From the NCBI RefSeq assembly GCF_036320965.1, contig NC_092225.1, forward strand, positions 37,060,290-37,124,289: 64,000 nt of DNA. Direction: 5' to 3'. A model generated the notes under the pieces. It had not been told where the DNA came from. It saw only the letters and a program-made list of their open reading frames with translations, and made no database searches. Each line of letters opens with the position of its first letter. Position 1 is the first letter of the stretch. Source of the stretch: Panulirus ornatus (lineage: Eukaryota > Arthropoda > Malacostraca > Decapoda > Palinuridae). The translations under genes and the position numbers were made by a program. Shown in pieces: positions 16,881 through 36,071 of the stretch.

Positions 16881-17312
16881 TGAATTGGAACGATGTGGTA
16901 TGTCGGAGTCGACGTGCTGTCAATGGATTGAACCAGGGCTTGTGAAACGTCTCGGGTAAACTATGGAAAGTTCTGTGGGGCCTGGATGTGGAAAGGGAGC
17001 TGTGGTTTCAGTGCATTATTACATGACAGCTAGTGACTGAGTGTGAACGAATGTGGCCTTTGTTGCCTTCCTAGCGCTACCTCCCGCACATGAGTGGGGA
17101 GGGGGATGTTATTTCAAGTGTGGCAGTGTGGCGATGGGAGTGAGTAAAGTCAGAGAGTATGAATTATGTATATGTGTATATATGTATATGTCTGTTTGTG
17201 TATATATATGTATACGTTGAGATGTATAGGTATGTATATTTGCGTGTGTGGACGTGTATGTAGGTACATGTGTATGTGGGTGGGTTGGGCCATTCTTTTG
17301 TCTGTTTCCTTG

Positions 17313-17340
17313 CGCTACCTCGCTAACGCGGGAGACAGTG
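17313..17340 (+). other. RTEd 3'-terminal stem-loop (representative)
   Basis: A 28-nt element with outer stem CGCU/AGUG (AGCG in other copies), internal loop AC/AGAC, inner stem CUCGC/GCGGG with one wobble pair, and loop UAAC. The equivalent is at 21903-21930 (loop AAAC), 30134-30163, 55986-56013 (minus) and in every intact tail. Conserved 3' structures of this kind are typical recognition sites for the element's own reverse transcriptase; that role is inferred. Confidence 0.6.
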
Positions 17341-17359
17341 ACAAAGGAAAATAAATATT

Positions 17360-17619
<260 letters not shown>

Positions 17620-18240
17620 AATACAATATTGAAAAGAAAATGGCTAGTATAATAATGGTTGACTCACTGGAGCCAAGTATTTGGCAAATTAGTCTGGTGT
17701 ATTTTTTTTTACTGAGATCCTGTTTTATAGAAAGTTCACTACATATAACCATTTATTACTGTAGACTTCTACTTCCATCTTCAATCATGCCATACAGAAG
17801 TGTCTTTCCATGTAGTCCATTGATTATTGGTAGAGTTCGGAAACATAGATATCAATTAACTTATCTCTCTGAAAGTCTTTCTTATCTCAAGGTTGAGCAA
17901 CTTGATAATTCATTTGTATAACCTAATCGTCCAGTATGGGGTCATATGTTTACTTTCAAGGGGGCCCAGTAGTTGATGCGTCTGTGTGCTACGTTGTCAT
18001 CGTTATGTATTTGGTATAGATATTATGTCATCAGTATCATCGTAACTACACAAATTAAAGTTACTATGCATACATGTATACTTGTCATCAAATGAGTTTT
18101 CTGCTTATGATATTAACATTTCATAACCAGCAGTGATACAAAGGTCACAAATAACCAGAGAATATCTGGACTGTCTCTCTGAAAAAAGGGTCTTGACTAG
18201 TTTCATATAATCCGACACAAGCGCACATCTTCACCGCCAA
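17620..18240. other. Unique sequence, upstream part of a non-repeat island
   Basis: About 620 bp of AT-rich sequence without RTEd similarity. The longest open frame (17640-17921, +, 93 codons) shows no recognisable motif and ordinary AT-rich composition, so I do not call it a gene. This stretch is the 5' flank of the candidate promoter. Confidence 0.5.
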
Positions 18241-18247
18241 ACACCAA

Positions 18248-18420
18248 CCAATCACAGATTCCACAGTGGCATTGTTACTGTTCCCACCAATCAATTGCAG
18301 GTTTACTTTAGTCTCCGCCCAGTGGGCAAGGCTCAGCGTTCTCATTATTTGCTAAAGACTCATCTGAAGGGTTGACGAGCTTGTATAAAGTCTGTAATAC
18401 GTGCCTGCCTCTCACTGTTC
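18248..18420 (+). promoter_or_regulatory. Candidate RNA polymerase II promoter (two CCAAT boxes, GC box, TATA, Inr)
   Basis: In order: CCAATCA at 18248-18254 and 18287-18293, CCGCCC at 18315-18320, TATAAAG at 18384-18390, and an initiator-like TCACT with its A at 18414. That A lies 30 nt after the first T of the TATA box, the canonical spacing. The segment is clearly richer in G+C than the sequence around it and lies in one of the few non-retroelement islands. Individual motifs are common by chance; the ordered spacing is what supports the call. Confidence 0.5.
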
Positions 18421-18483
18421 CTTTGTCAACCTCCAGCACAAGTTAGTCGATCCTGGGATCAGCTGTCCACCGTTACTCTAACT
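18414..18483 (+). other. Candidate noncoding first exon
   Basis: Starts at the predicted initiator and ends at CTCTAACT followed by a strong donor GTAAGA (18484-18489). About 70 nt with no ATG, which fits a 5' UTR exon. It could be spliced to the signal-peptide exon at 42780-42883 on the same strand. That link is inference; no transcript evidence is available. Confidence 0.4.
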
Positions 18484-18489
18484 GTAAGA

Positions 18490-18894
18490 CATAGATCTTT
18501 GAAATGTGCTAAGATTGTATCAGAAGCAGCGGTCATTATTCAATTTTTTCCTCAAAAACAAATCTGATGACTAATTATATGTTTTCTGAGATGAGTAATT
18601 ACAATTAAGAAAACTATTGTATCATCAGAGTCACTAAGCCATCATTATAAAACTTGAATTAGCATCCTGAAAATTAACTTATCAATAGACCAAGTTAACC
18701 CGTTACGAAAACTAATACTGTCAATCATTAAGACTTATCTTTCACAATTAAAGACAACTAAAGCTATGTAGCATTAAACATGAGCTTTAATAACCCAAAG
18801 TCATATCATACCACAAGTAAATTACCAACTTAATGACGTATCATTATGAAGATCAACTTTTTACCGTAAAATCTGTAGGATTTATTAAAAAAAG
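18490..18894. other. AT-rich unique sequence, candidate intron start
   Basis: About 400 bp of AT-rich, non-coding-looking sequence (no open frame over 60 codons) between the candidate donor site and the next RTEd tail. Nothing else recognised. Confidence 0.5.
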
Positions 18895-19154
18895 ACTCAT
18901 TTCGGAGCTGTGGCGGGGCGGCGACGGGAATAACTAAAGGCAGCAAGTGTGAATTATGCACATGTGTATAGATGTATATGTCTGGGTATGTATATATATG
19001 TATATGTTGAATTTTATAGGTGTGTATATGCGTGTGTGTGGACGTATATATATATATTCATGTGTATGTAGGTAGGTTGGGACATTCTTTCGCCTGTTTC
19101 CTTGCGCTATCTCGCTAACGCGTGAGACAGCCACAAAGTATAATGATGAAAAAG

Positions 19155-19158
<4 letters not shown>
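18895..19158 (+). mobile_element. RTEd solo 3' UTR tail, long type
   Basis: Begins at TGTGGCGGGGCGGCGACGGG, runs through GTGTGAATTATGCACATG, the GGTTGGGACATTC block and a mutated stem-loop (CTATCTCGCTAACGCGTGAG), and ends in AATGATGAAAAAGAAATTA and (TA)n. An extremely 5'-truncated insertion of the long-type subfamily. Confidence 0.85.

Positions 19159-19238
<80 letters not shown>
19159..19238. repeat. (TA)n microsatellite
   Basis: TA array between the solo tail and the truncated 5' end of copy 11. Confidence 0.97.
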
Positions 19239-19240
<2 letters not shown>

Positions 19241-21952
19241 GTGGTGAGTAATGTGGCAGTTGAGGGAATAATTGGTATACATGGGGTGTTCAGTGTTGTA
19301 AATGGAAATGGTGAAGAGCTTGTAGATTTATGTGCTGAAAAAGGACTGATGATTGGGAATACCTGTATAAAAAGCGAGATATACATAAGTATACTTATGT
19401 AAGTAGGAGAGATGGCCAGAGAGCGTTATTGGATTACGTGTTAATTGACAGGCGTGCGAAAGAGAGACTTTTGGATGTTAATGTGCTGAGAGGTGCAACT
19501 GGAGGGATGTCTGATCATTATCTTGTGGAGGATAAGGTGAAGATTTGTATGGGTTTTCAGAAAAGAAGAGTGAATGTTGGGGTGAAGAGGGTGGTGAGAG
19601 TAAGTGAGCTTGGGAAGGAGACCTGTGTGAGGAAGTACCAGGAGAGACTGAGTACAGAATGGAAAAAGGTGAGAACAATGGAAGTAAGGGGAGTGGGGGA
19701 GGAATGGGATGTATTTAGGGAATCAGTGATGGATTGCGCATAAGATGCTTGTGGCATGAGAAGAGTGGGAGGTGGGTTGATTAGAAAGGGTAGTGAGTGG
19801 TGGGATGAAGAAGTAAGAGTATTAGTGAAAGAGAAGAGAGAGGCATTTGGACGATTTTTGCAGGGAAAAAATGCAATTGAGTGGGAGATGTATAAAAGAA
19901 AGAGACAGGAGGTCAAGAGAAAGGTGCAAGAGGTGAAAAAAAGGGCAAATGAGAGTTGGGGTGAGAGAGTATCATTAAATTTTAAGGAGAATAAAAAGAT
20001 GTTCTGGAAGGAGGTAAATAAAGTGCGTAAGACAAGGGAGCAAATGGGAACTTCAGTGAAGGGCGCAAATGGGGAGGTGATAACAAGTAGTGGTGATGTG
20101 AGAAGGAGATGGAGTTAATATTTTGAAGGTTTGTTGAATGTGTTTGATGATAGAGTGGCAGATATAGGGTGTTTTGGTCGAGGTGGTGTGCAAAGTGAAA
20201 GGGTTAGGGAAAATGATTTGGTAAACAGAGAAGAGGTAGTGAAAGCTTTGCGGAAGATGAAAGCCGGCAAGGCAGCAGGTTTGGATGGTATTGCAGTGGA
20301 ATTTATTAAAAAAGAGGGTGACTGTATTGTTGACTGGTTGGTAAGGTTATTTAATGTATGTATGACTCATGGTGAGGTGCCTGAGGATTGGCGGAATGCG
20401 TGCATAGTGCCATTGTACGAAGGCAAAGGGGATAAGAGTGAGTGCTCAAATTACAGAGGTATAAGTTTGTTGAGTATTCCTGGTAAATTATATGGGAGGG
20501 TGTTGATTCAGAGGGTGAAGGCATGTACAGAGCATCAGATTGGGGAAGAGCAGTGTGGTTTCAGAAGTGGTAGAGGATGTGTGGATCAGGTGTTTCCTTT
20601 GAAGAATGTATGTGAGAAATACTTAGAAAAGCAAATGGATTTGTATGTAGCATTTATGGATCTGGAGAAGGCATATGATAGAGTTGATAGAGATGCTCTG
20701 TGGAAGGTATTAAGAATATATGGTGTGGGAGGAAAGTTGTTAGAAGCAGTGAAAAGTTTCTATCGAGGATGTAAGGCATGTGTACGTGTAGGAAGAGAGG
20801 AAAGTGATTGGTTCTCAGTGAATGTAGGTTTGCGGCAGGGGTGTGTGATGTCTCCATGGTTGTTTAATTTGTTTATGGATGGGGTTGTTAGGGAGGTAAA
20901 TGCAAGAGTTTTGGAAAGAGGGGCAAGTATTAAGTCTGTTGGGGATGAGAGAGCTTGGGAAGTGAGTCAGTTGTTGTTCGCTGATGATACAGCGCTGGTG
21001 GCTGATTCATGTGAGAAACTGCAGAAGCTGGTGACTGAGTTTGGTAAAGTGTGTGGAAGAAGAAAGTTAAGAGTTCATGTGAATAAGAGCAAGGTTATTA
21101 GGTACAGTAGGGTTGAGGGTCAAGTCAATTGGGAGGTGAGTTTGAATGGAGAAAAACTGGAGGAAGTGAAGTGTTTTAGATATCTGGGAGTGGATCTGGC
21201 AGCGGATGGAACCATGGAAGCGGAAGTGGATCATAGGGTGGGGGAGGGGGCGAAAATTCTGGGGGCCTTGAAGAATGTGTGGAAGTCGAGAACATTATCT
21301 CGGAAAGCAAAAATGGGTATGTTTGAAGGAATAGTGGTTCCAACAATGTTGTATGGTTGCGAGGCGTGGGCTATGGATAGAGTTGTGCGCAGGAGGATGG
21401 ATGTGCTGGAAATGAGATGTTTGAGGACAATGTGTGGTGTGAGGTGGTTTGATCGAGTGAGTAACGTAACGGTAAGAGAGATGTGTGGAAATAAAAAGAG
21501 CGTGGTTGAGAGAGCAGAAGAGGGTGTTTTGAAGTGGTTTGGGCACATGGAGAGAATGAGTGAGGAAAGATTGACCAAGAGGATATATATGTCGGAGGTG
21601 GAGGGAACGAGGATTGAAGAGGGAGACCAAATTGGAGGTGGAAAGATGGAGTGAAAAAGATTTTGTGTGATCGGGGCCTGAATATGCAGGAGGGTGAAAG
21701 GAGGGCAAGGAATAGAGTGAATTGGAGCGATGTGGTATACCGGGGTTGACGTGCTGTCAGTGGATTGAATCAAGGCATGTGAAGCGTCTGGGGTAAACCA
21801 TGGAAAGCTGTGTAGGTATGTATATTTGCGTGCGTGGATGTATGTATATACATGTGTATGGGGGGGGGGGGGGTTGGGCCATTTCTTTCGTCTGTTTCTT
21901 TGCGCTACTTCGCAAACGCGGGAGACAGCGACAAAGGATAATAAAAAAAATA

Positions 21953-21956
<4 letters not shown>
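19239..21956 (+). mobile_element. RTEd copy 11: recent, 5'-truncated within the endonuclease
   Basis: From 'VSNVAVEGIIG' to the short-type 3' UTR, stem-loop (21903-21930) and A-rich tail, with (TA)n at both borders. Lesions: a 1-nt deletion near 19364 ('NTWFKK' region), AAA to TAA at 19741, GAG to TAA at 20116, and an indel near 21612 in 'RRRGRP'. Between the two nonsense codons and the indel the frame is shared, with a 507-codon open stretch (20131-21654) holding '[11 protein letters not shown]' and '[11 protein letters not shown]'. The 3' UTR has a G run of about 17 (21850-21866). Confidence 0.93.

Positions 21957-22010
<54 letters not shown>
21957..22010. repeat. (TA)n microsatellite
   Basis: TA array between the tail of copy 11 and truncated copy 12. 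Confidence 0.96.
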
Positions 22011-22012
<2 letters not shown>

Positions 22013-24195
22013 CTGAAAGTGGATGGACAGAGATTGGTGCCTACTGGGGCCTATGCACCTGGGCATGAGGAGATCACGTGAGCCAAGTGTTTTGGGAGCA
22101 GCTGAGTGAGTGTGTTAGAAGTTTTGATGCACGAGACTGGGTTATAGTGATGGGTTGTTTGAATGCAAGTTTAAGAATGTGGTAGGTGACGGTATAATTG
22201 GTGTACATGGGGTTTTCAGTGTTGTGAATGGATATGGTGAAAAGCTTGTAGATTTTTGTGCTGAAAAAGAATTGGTGATTGGGAATAACTGGTTTACAAA
22301 GAGAGATATACATAAGTATACATATGTAAGTAGGAGATATGGCCTGAAAGCGTTATTGGATTACGTGTTCATGGATAGGCGTGTGAAATAAAGACTTTTG
22401 AAGGGGAAGCTGGAGGGATGTCTGATCATTATCGTGTGGAGCGGAAGGTGAAGAATTATAGAAATTTTCAGAAAAGAAGGGACAATGTTGGGGCGAAGAT
22501 AGTTGTGAGAGTAACTGGGCTTGGAAAGGAGACTTGTGTGAGGAAGTACCATGAGAGATTGAGCAAATGACGTAAGGGGAGTGGGGGAGGAATGGGATGT
22601 ATTTTGGGAAGCAGTGATGGCTTGCACAAAAGGTACTTGTAGCATGAGAAAGGTGGGAGGTGGGCAGATTAGAAAAGGTAGTGAGTAGTAGGATGATGAA
22701 GCAAGTTTATTAGTGAAAGGGAAAAGAGAGCCCTTTGGATGATTTTTGCAGGGAAATAGTGCAAATGATTGGGAGACGTTTAAAAGAAAATGGCAGGTCA
22801 AGAGAAAGATGCAAGAGGTGGAAAAGAGGGCAAATGAGTGTTGGGGTTAGTGAGTATCATTAAATTTTAGGGAAAATGAGAAGATGTTTTCGAAGGAGGT
22901 AAATATAGTGCATAAGGTAAGGAAACATATAGGAACATCGGTGAAGGGGGCAAATCGGGGAGGTAAAAGCAAGTAGTGGTGAAATTAGTAGATATAGTGG
23001 GCATTTTGAAAGTTTGTTGAACATGTTTGAGGATATATTGGCAGATGTAGGATGTTTTGGTCGAGGTCATGTGCAAAGTGAGAGGGTTAGGGAGAATGTT
23101 TCGATAAAGAGAGTAGAGGTAGTAAAATCTTTGCGGAAGCTGGAAGCTGGAAAGGCAGCTGGTTTGGATGGTATTGCAGTGGAATTTATGACAAAAAGAG
23201 GGTAGTGTGTTGTTGATTGGTTGGTAAGGATATTCAATATACGTCTGGTTCATCGTGAAGTGCCTGAGGATCGGTGGAATGCATGAATAGTGCCATTATA
23301 CAAAAGAAAATGGGATAAAGGTGAGTGTTCAAATTACAGAGTTATAAGTTTGTTAAGAATTCTTTGGAAATTATATGGGCGGGTATTGATTAAGAAGGTA
23401 AAGGCATGTACAGATCATCAGATTGGGGAAGAGCAGTGTGGTTCCAGAAGTGGTAGAGGATAAGTGGATCAGGCATTTCCTTTGAAGAATGTGTATGTGA
23501 GAAATAATTAGAACAACACATGGATATGTATGTAGCATTTATGGATCTGGGAAAGGCATATGGCAGGGTTGATAGAGATGCTTTGTGGAAGGTAGATTGC
23601 TTGAAGCAGTGAAATTATTTTACCAAGGATGCAAGGCATGTGTAAGAGTAGGAGAGGAAAATATCTGGTTCCCAGTGAATGTCGGTTTGCATGATGCTTC
23701 CATGGTTGTTTAATTTGTATATGTATGGTATGGTTAGGGAGGAGAATAAAAGAGCTTTGGAGAGAGGGGCAAGTATGCAGTCTGTTATGGATGAGACGGC
23801 TTGGGAAGTGAGACAGTTGTTGTTTGTAGATGATACCGCGCTGGTGGGAGGCAAGATCGTTATCTTGGAGAGCAAAAATGGGTATGTTTGAAGTAATAGT
23901 GGTTCCAACAATGTTAATGGTCGCGAGGCATGACCTATAGATAGAGTTTTGCGGACGAAGGTGGATGTGTTGGAAATGAAATGTTTGAGGGCAATATGTG
24001 GTTTGGGATGGTTTGATGGAGTGAGTAGTGAAAGAGTAAGAGAGATGTGTGGAAATAAAAGAGTGTGGTTGAGAGAACAGAAGAGGGTGTTGATATGGCT
24101 TGGTCAAATGGAGATGATGAGTAACGAAAGAGAGACAAATAGGAGGTATGTGTCAGAAGTGGAGGGAACGAAGAGAAAAGGGAGAACAAATTGAC
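22011..24195 (+). mobile_element. RTEd copy 12: old, heavily mutated
   Basis: Spans 'LKVDGQRW' in the endonuclease to 'RRKGRTN' near the C-terminus, with many stops, indels and short internal deletions (for example between motif B and the 'EGIVVPTML' region near 23855). It ends directly against the 3' UTR of copy 13 in opposite orientation. Motif A reads MDLGKAYGRV, with the second Asp lost. Confidence 0.88.
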
Positions 24196-26372
24196 CAACC
24201 CCCTCCCCCGGCAGGCGTGCGAGGTAGCGATAGGAAAGACAACAAAGGCCACACTCGTTCACAATCAGTCTCTAGCTGTCATGTATAATGCACCGAAACC
24301 ACAGCTCCCTTTCAACATCAACATCCAGGCCCCATAAACCTTTACATAGTTTACCCCAAACGCTTCACATGCCCTGGTTCAATCCATTGACAGCAATTCG
24401 ACCCCATTATACCATATCGTTCCAATTCACTCTTTTCCTTGCATGCTTTTCACCCCCCCGGCATGTTCAGGCCCCGATCGCTTAAAATCTTTTTCAATCC
24501 ATCTTTCCGCCGCCAATTTCTTCTCCCACTTCTCCTAACAACTTGCCTCCCACAGAGTACCTCTATCAACTCTACCATATGCCTTCTCCAGATCCATAAA
24601 TGCTACATATTAATCCATTTGCTCTTTTAAGTATTTTTCACATACATTTTCAAAGCAAACACCTGATCCACACAATCTTCACCATTTCTGAAACCACACT
24701 GCTCTTCCCCAATCTGATGCTTGTGCATTCCTTCACCCTCTCAGTCAATACCCTCCCATATAATTTCCCAGGAATACTCAACAAACTTATACCTTTGTAA
24801 TTTGAGCACTCACTTTTATCCTCTTTGCCTTTATACAATGGCACTATGAATGTATTTCACCAATCCTCAGGCATGTCACCAAGAGTCATATATACATTAA
24901 AAATTCTTACCAACCAGTCAACAACACAGTCACCCCCTTTTTTAATACGTTCTACTACAATACCATCCAAACCCAATACCATGTCAGCTTTCATCTTTCC
25001 GCAAAGCTTTCACTACCTCTTCTCTGTTCACCAAATCATTCTCCCTAACCTTCTCACTTCGCACACCACCTCGTCCAAAGCACCCTGTATCTGCAACTCT
25101 ATCATCTAACACATTCAACTAACCTTCAAAATACTCACTCCATCTCCTTCTCACATCACCACTACTTGATATCACCTCCCCATTAGCCCCCTTCACCGAT
25201 GTTCTCATTTCTTCTTTCCGTCCTATGCATTTTATTTACCTTTCTTTCAAAACATCTTTTCACTCTCCCTAAAATTAAATGATATTCTCTCACGCCAACT
25301 CCCAGTTACCCTCTTTTTCACCTCTTGCACCTTTCTCTTGAACTCCTGCCTCTTTCTTTTATACATCTCCCAGTCATTTGCACTATTTCCCTTCAAAACT
25401 TGTCCAAATGCCTCTCTCTTCTCTTTCACTAATATTCTTACTTCTTCATCCCACCACTCACAACCCTTTCTAATCTGCCCACTTCCTAAGCTTCTCATGC
25501 CACAAGCATCTATTGCACAAGCCATCACTGCTTCTCGCAATACATCCCATTCTTTCCCAACTCCCCTTACGTCGTTTATTCTCACCTTTTTCCATTCTGC
25601 ACTCAGTCCATCCTGCTACTTCCTCACACAAGTCTCCTTCCTAAGCTCACCTACTCTCACCAGTCTTTTCACCCCAACACTCTCTCTTCTTTTCTGAAAT
25701 CTCGACAAATCTTCACCTTCGCCTCCAAAAGATAATGATCAGACATCCCTCCAGTTGCACTTGTCAGCATATTTACATACAAAAGTCTCTCTTTCGCGTG
25801 ACTATCAATTAACAAATAAACAAATAATGCTCTCTGGCCATCTCTCCAACTTACATACGTATAGTTATGTATATGTCTCTTTTCAAACCAGGTATTCCCA
25901 ATCACCAGTCCTTTTTCAGCACACAAATCTAGAATCTCTTCACCATTTCCATTTACAACGCTGAGCACCCGATATACACCAATTACTCCTTCAACTGTCA
26001 CATTATTCACCTTTTTATTCAAATCACCCATCACTATAACTCGGTCTAGTGCATCAAAAGTACTAACACACTCACTCAGCTGATCCGAAAGCACTTGCCT
26101 CTCATGATCTTTCTTCTCATGCCCAGCAGCATATGCACCAATGATCACTCATTTCTCTCAATCCACTTTCAGTTTTACCCATATCAATCTAGAGTTTACT
26201 TTGTTGCACTCTGTCAAAAACTCCCAGCACTCCTGTTTCAGGAGTAATGGTACTCCCTCCCTTGCTCTTGTCCTCTCACTAACCCGTGACTTTACTCTGA
26301 AAACATTCCCAAACCACTCTTCCCTTTACCCTCGAGATTCGTTTCACTCAGAGCCAAAACATCAAGTTCCAT
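24196..26372 (-). mobile_element. RTEd copy 13: old, internally deleted, long-type 3' UTR
   Basis: Minus-strand copy holding part of the long-type 3' UTR and last codons (24196-24536), then a deletion of about 1.1 kb that removes motif B, motif C and most of the C-terminal domain. It resumes at 24537 near motif A and continues into the connector and endonuclease ('IIGAYAAGHEKK', 'MGDLNKKVN', 'GGMSDHYLLEAKV' at 25669-26148). The upstream end stops at 'LDVLALSE', where a palindromic repeat takes over. Confidence 0.88.
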
Positions 26373-26582
26373 TCCTTTACATTTGGTAGACATGCGATTG
26401 TCTTGGACAATCGCATGTTTACGAAATGGCGTCATACCTGTCTCTTCGTTGTATATCAACTGACTGATATATTTCTCTCTTGTGTCTCCCCTAACGATGT
26501 GATTATTACAAGAAAGTGCAATTGGGAACTTATCGTGTTTCACTTTCCTCGTGGATTCTTATAAATATATGTTTATATATAT
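26373..26582. repeat. Palindrome-bearing repeat of unknown class
   Basis: Holds an inverted repeat with 23-nt arms at 26380-26402 and 26406-26428 (2 mismatches; core ACATGCGATTGTC, 3-nt spacer), then about 150 bp without recognised coding potential ending in TATAAATATATG. It interrupts the 5' part of copy 13. I believe similar palindrome-headed sequence is repeated in decapod genomes but cannot confirm that here. Confidence 0.55.
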
Positions 26583-27749
<1,167 letters not shown>

Positions 27750-30188
27750 GATCATTATCTTGTGGAGGATAAGGTGAAGATTTGTATGGGTTTTCAGAAA
27801 AGAAGAGTAAATGTTGAGGTGAAGAGGGTGGTGAGAGTAAGTGAGCTTGGGAAGGAGACCTGTGTGAGGAAGTACCAGGAGAGACTGAGTACAGAATGGA
27901 AAAAGGTGAGAACAATGGAAGTAAGGGGAGTGGGGGAGGAATGGGATGTATTTAGGGAATCAGTGATGGAGTGCGCAAAAGATGCTTGTGGCATGAGAAG
28001 AGTGGGAGGTGGGTTGATTAGAAAGGGTAGTGAGTGGTGGGATGAAGAAGTAAGAGTATCAGTGAAAGAGAAGAGAGAGGCATTTGGACGATTTTTGCAG
28101 GGGAAAAATGCAATTGAGTGGGAGATGTATAAAAGAAAGAGACAGGAGGTCAAGAGAAAGGTGCAAGAGGTGAAAAAAAGGGCAAATGAGAGTTGGGGTG
28201 AGAGAGTATCATTAAATTTTAGGGAGAATAAAAAGATGTTCTGGAAGGAGGTAAATAAAGTGCGTAAGACAAGGGAGCAAATGGGAACTTCAGTGAAGGG
28301 CGCAAATGGGGAGGTGATAACAAGTAGTGGTGATGTGAGAAGGAGATGGAGTGAGTATTTTGAAGGTTTGTTGAATGTGTTTGATGATAGAGTGGCAGAT
28401 ATAGGGTGTTTTGGTCGAGGTGGTGTGCAAAGTGAGAGGGTTAGGGAAAATGATTTGGTAAACAGAGAAGAGGTAGTAAAAGCTTTGCGGAAGATGAAAG
28501 CCGGCAAGGCAGCAGGTTTGGATGGTATTGCAGTGGAATTTATTAAAAAAGGGGGTGACTGTATTGTTGACTGGTTGGTAAGGTTATTTAATGTATGTAT
28601 GACTCATGGTGAGGTGCCTGAGGATTGGCGGAATGCGTGCATAGTGACATTGTACAAAGGCAAAGGGGATAAGAGTGAGTGATCAAATTACAGAGGTATA
28701 AGTTTGTTGAGTATTCCTGGTAAATTATATGGGAGGGTATTGATTGAGAGGGTGAAGGCATGTACAGAGAATCAGACTGGGGAAGAGCAGTGTGGTTTCA
28801 GAAGTGGTAGAGGATGTGTGGATCAGGTGTTTGCTTTGAAGAATGTATGTGAGAAATACTTAGAAAAGCAAATGGATTTGTATGTAGCATTTTTAGATCT
28901 GGAGAAGGCATATGATAGAGTTGATAGAGATGCTCTGTGGAAGGTATTAAGAATATATGGTGTGGGAGGAAAGTTGTTAGAAGCAGTGAAAAGTTTTTAT
29001 CGAGGATGTAAGGCATGTGCACGTGTAGGAAGAGAGGAAAGTGATTGGTTCTCAGTGAATGTAGGTTTGCGGCAGGGGTGTGTGATGTCTCCATGGTTGT
29101 TTAATTTGTTTATGGATGGGGTTGTTAGGGAGGTAAATGCAAGAGTTTTGGAAAGAGGGGCAAGTATGAAGTCTGTTGGGGATGAGAGAGCTTGGGAAGT
29201 GAGTCAGTTGTTGTTCGCTGATGATAAAGCGCTGGTGGTTGATTCATGTGAGAAACTGCAGAAGCTGGTGACTGAGTTTGGTAAAGTGTGTGGAAGAAGA
29301 AAGTTAAGAGTAAATGTGAATTAGAGCAAGGTTATTATGTACAGTAGGGTTGAGGTTCAAGTCAATTGGGAGGTGAGTTTGAATGGAGAAAAACTGGAGG
29401 AAGTGAAGTGTTTTAGATATCTGGGAGTGGATCTGGCAGCGGATGGAACCATGGAAGCGGAAGTGGATCATAGGTGGGGGAGGGGGCGAAAATTCTGGGG
29501 GCCTTGAAGAATTTGTGGAAGTCGAGAACATTATCTCGGAAAGCAAAAATGGGTATATTTGAAGGAATAGTGGTTCCAACAATGTTGTATGGTTGCGAGG
29601 CGTGGGCTATGGATAGAGTTGTGCGTAGGAGGATGGATGTGCTGGAAATGAGATGTTTGAGGACAATGTGTGGTGTGAGGTGGTTTGTTCGAGTGAGTAA
29701 CGTAAGGGTAAGAGAGATGTGTGGAAATAAAAAGAGCGTGGTTGAGAGAGCAGAAGAGGGTGTTTTGAAGTGGTTTGGGCACATGGAGAGAATGAGTGAG
29801 GAAAGATTGACCAAGAGGATATATGTGTCGGAGGGGGAGGGAACGAGGAGAAGAGGGAGACCAAATTGAAGGTGGAAGGATGGAGTGAAAAAGATTTTTT
29901 GTGATCGGGGCCTGAACATGCAGGAGGGTGAAAGGAGGGCAAGGAATAGAGTGAATTGGGGCGATGTGGTATAACGGGGTTGACGTGCTGTCAGTGGATT
30001 GAACCAAGGCATGTGAAGCGTCTGGGGTAAACCATGGAAAGCTGTGTAGGTATGTATATTTGCGTGTGTGGACGTATGTATATACATGTGTTTGGGGGGG
30101 GGGGGGTAGGGCCATTTCTTTCGTCTGTTTCCTTGCGCTACCTCGCAAACGCGGGAGACAACGAGAAAGTATAATAATAATAATAAAA
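27750..30188 (+). mobile_element. RTEd copy 15: recent, truncated at the endonuclease SDH motif
   Basis: Begins at the codons for '[10 protein letters not shown]' immediately after (TA)n and runs to the short-type 3' UTR and stem-loop. The frame is open to 28682, where TGC to TGA interrupts 'SECSNY'; it resumes to AAG to TAG at 29324 ('NKSK'); a 1-nt deletion follows near 29472 and a TGG to TGA at 29869 ('RWKDG' region). Motif A '[11 protein letters not shown]' and 'FADDKALVVDS' remain readable. Its tail faces that of copy 16. Confidence 0.93.
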
Positions 30189-30218
30189 TGTATATATATA
30201 TTATATATATTTATTATT
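30189..30218. repeat. AT-rich spacer between convergent RTEd tails
   Basis: About 30 bp of TATA/TTATTA sequence between the plus-strand tail of copy 15 and the minus-strand tail of copy 16. Confidence 0.85.
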
Positions 30219-36070
<5,852 letters not shown>

Positions 36071-36071
36071 A

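Noticed and set aside
17640..17921. 93-codon frame in the unique island as a gene
   Set aside because: No domain, no splice or start context, AT-driven composition.
26373..26582. CRISPR-like or attachment-site reading of the palindrome
   Set aside because: No repeat-spacer periodicity and the context is eukaryotic; a single inverted repeat only.
27794..28507. Long antisense frames over the RTEd connector (237 codons here; the same at 57637-58350 and 33702-34403)
   Set aside because: They recur in every recent copy because the sense strand is purine-rich and G-biased; the antisense product is a Ser/Thr/Leu/Phe-rich low-information sequence. Shadow of the real ORF.
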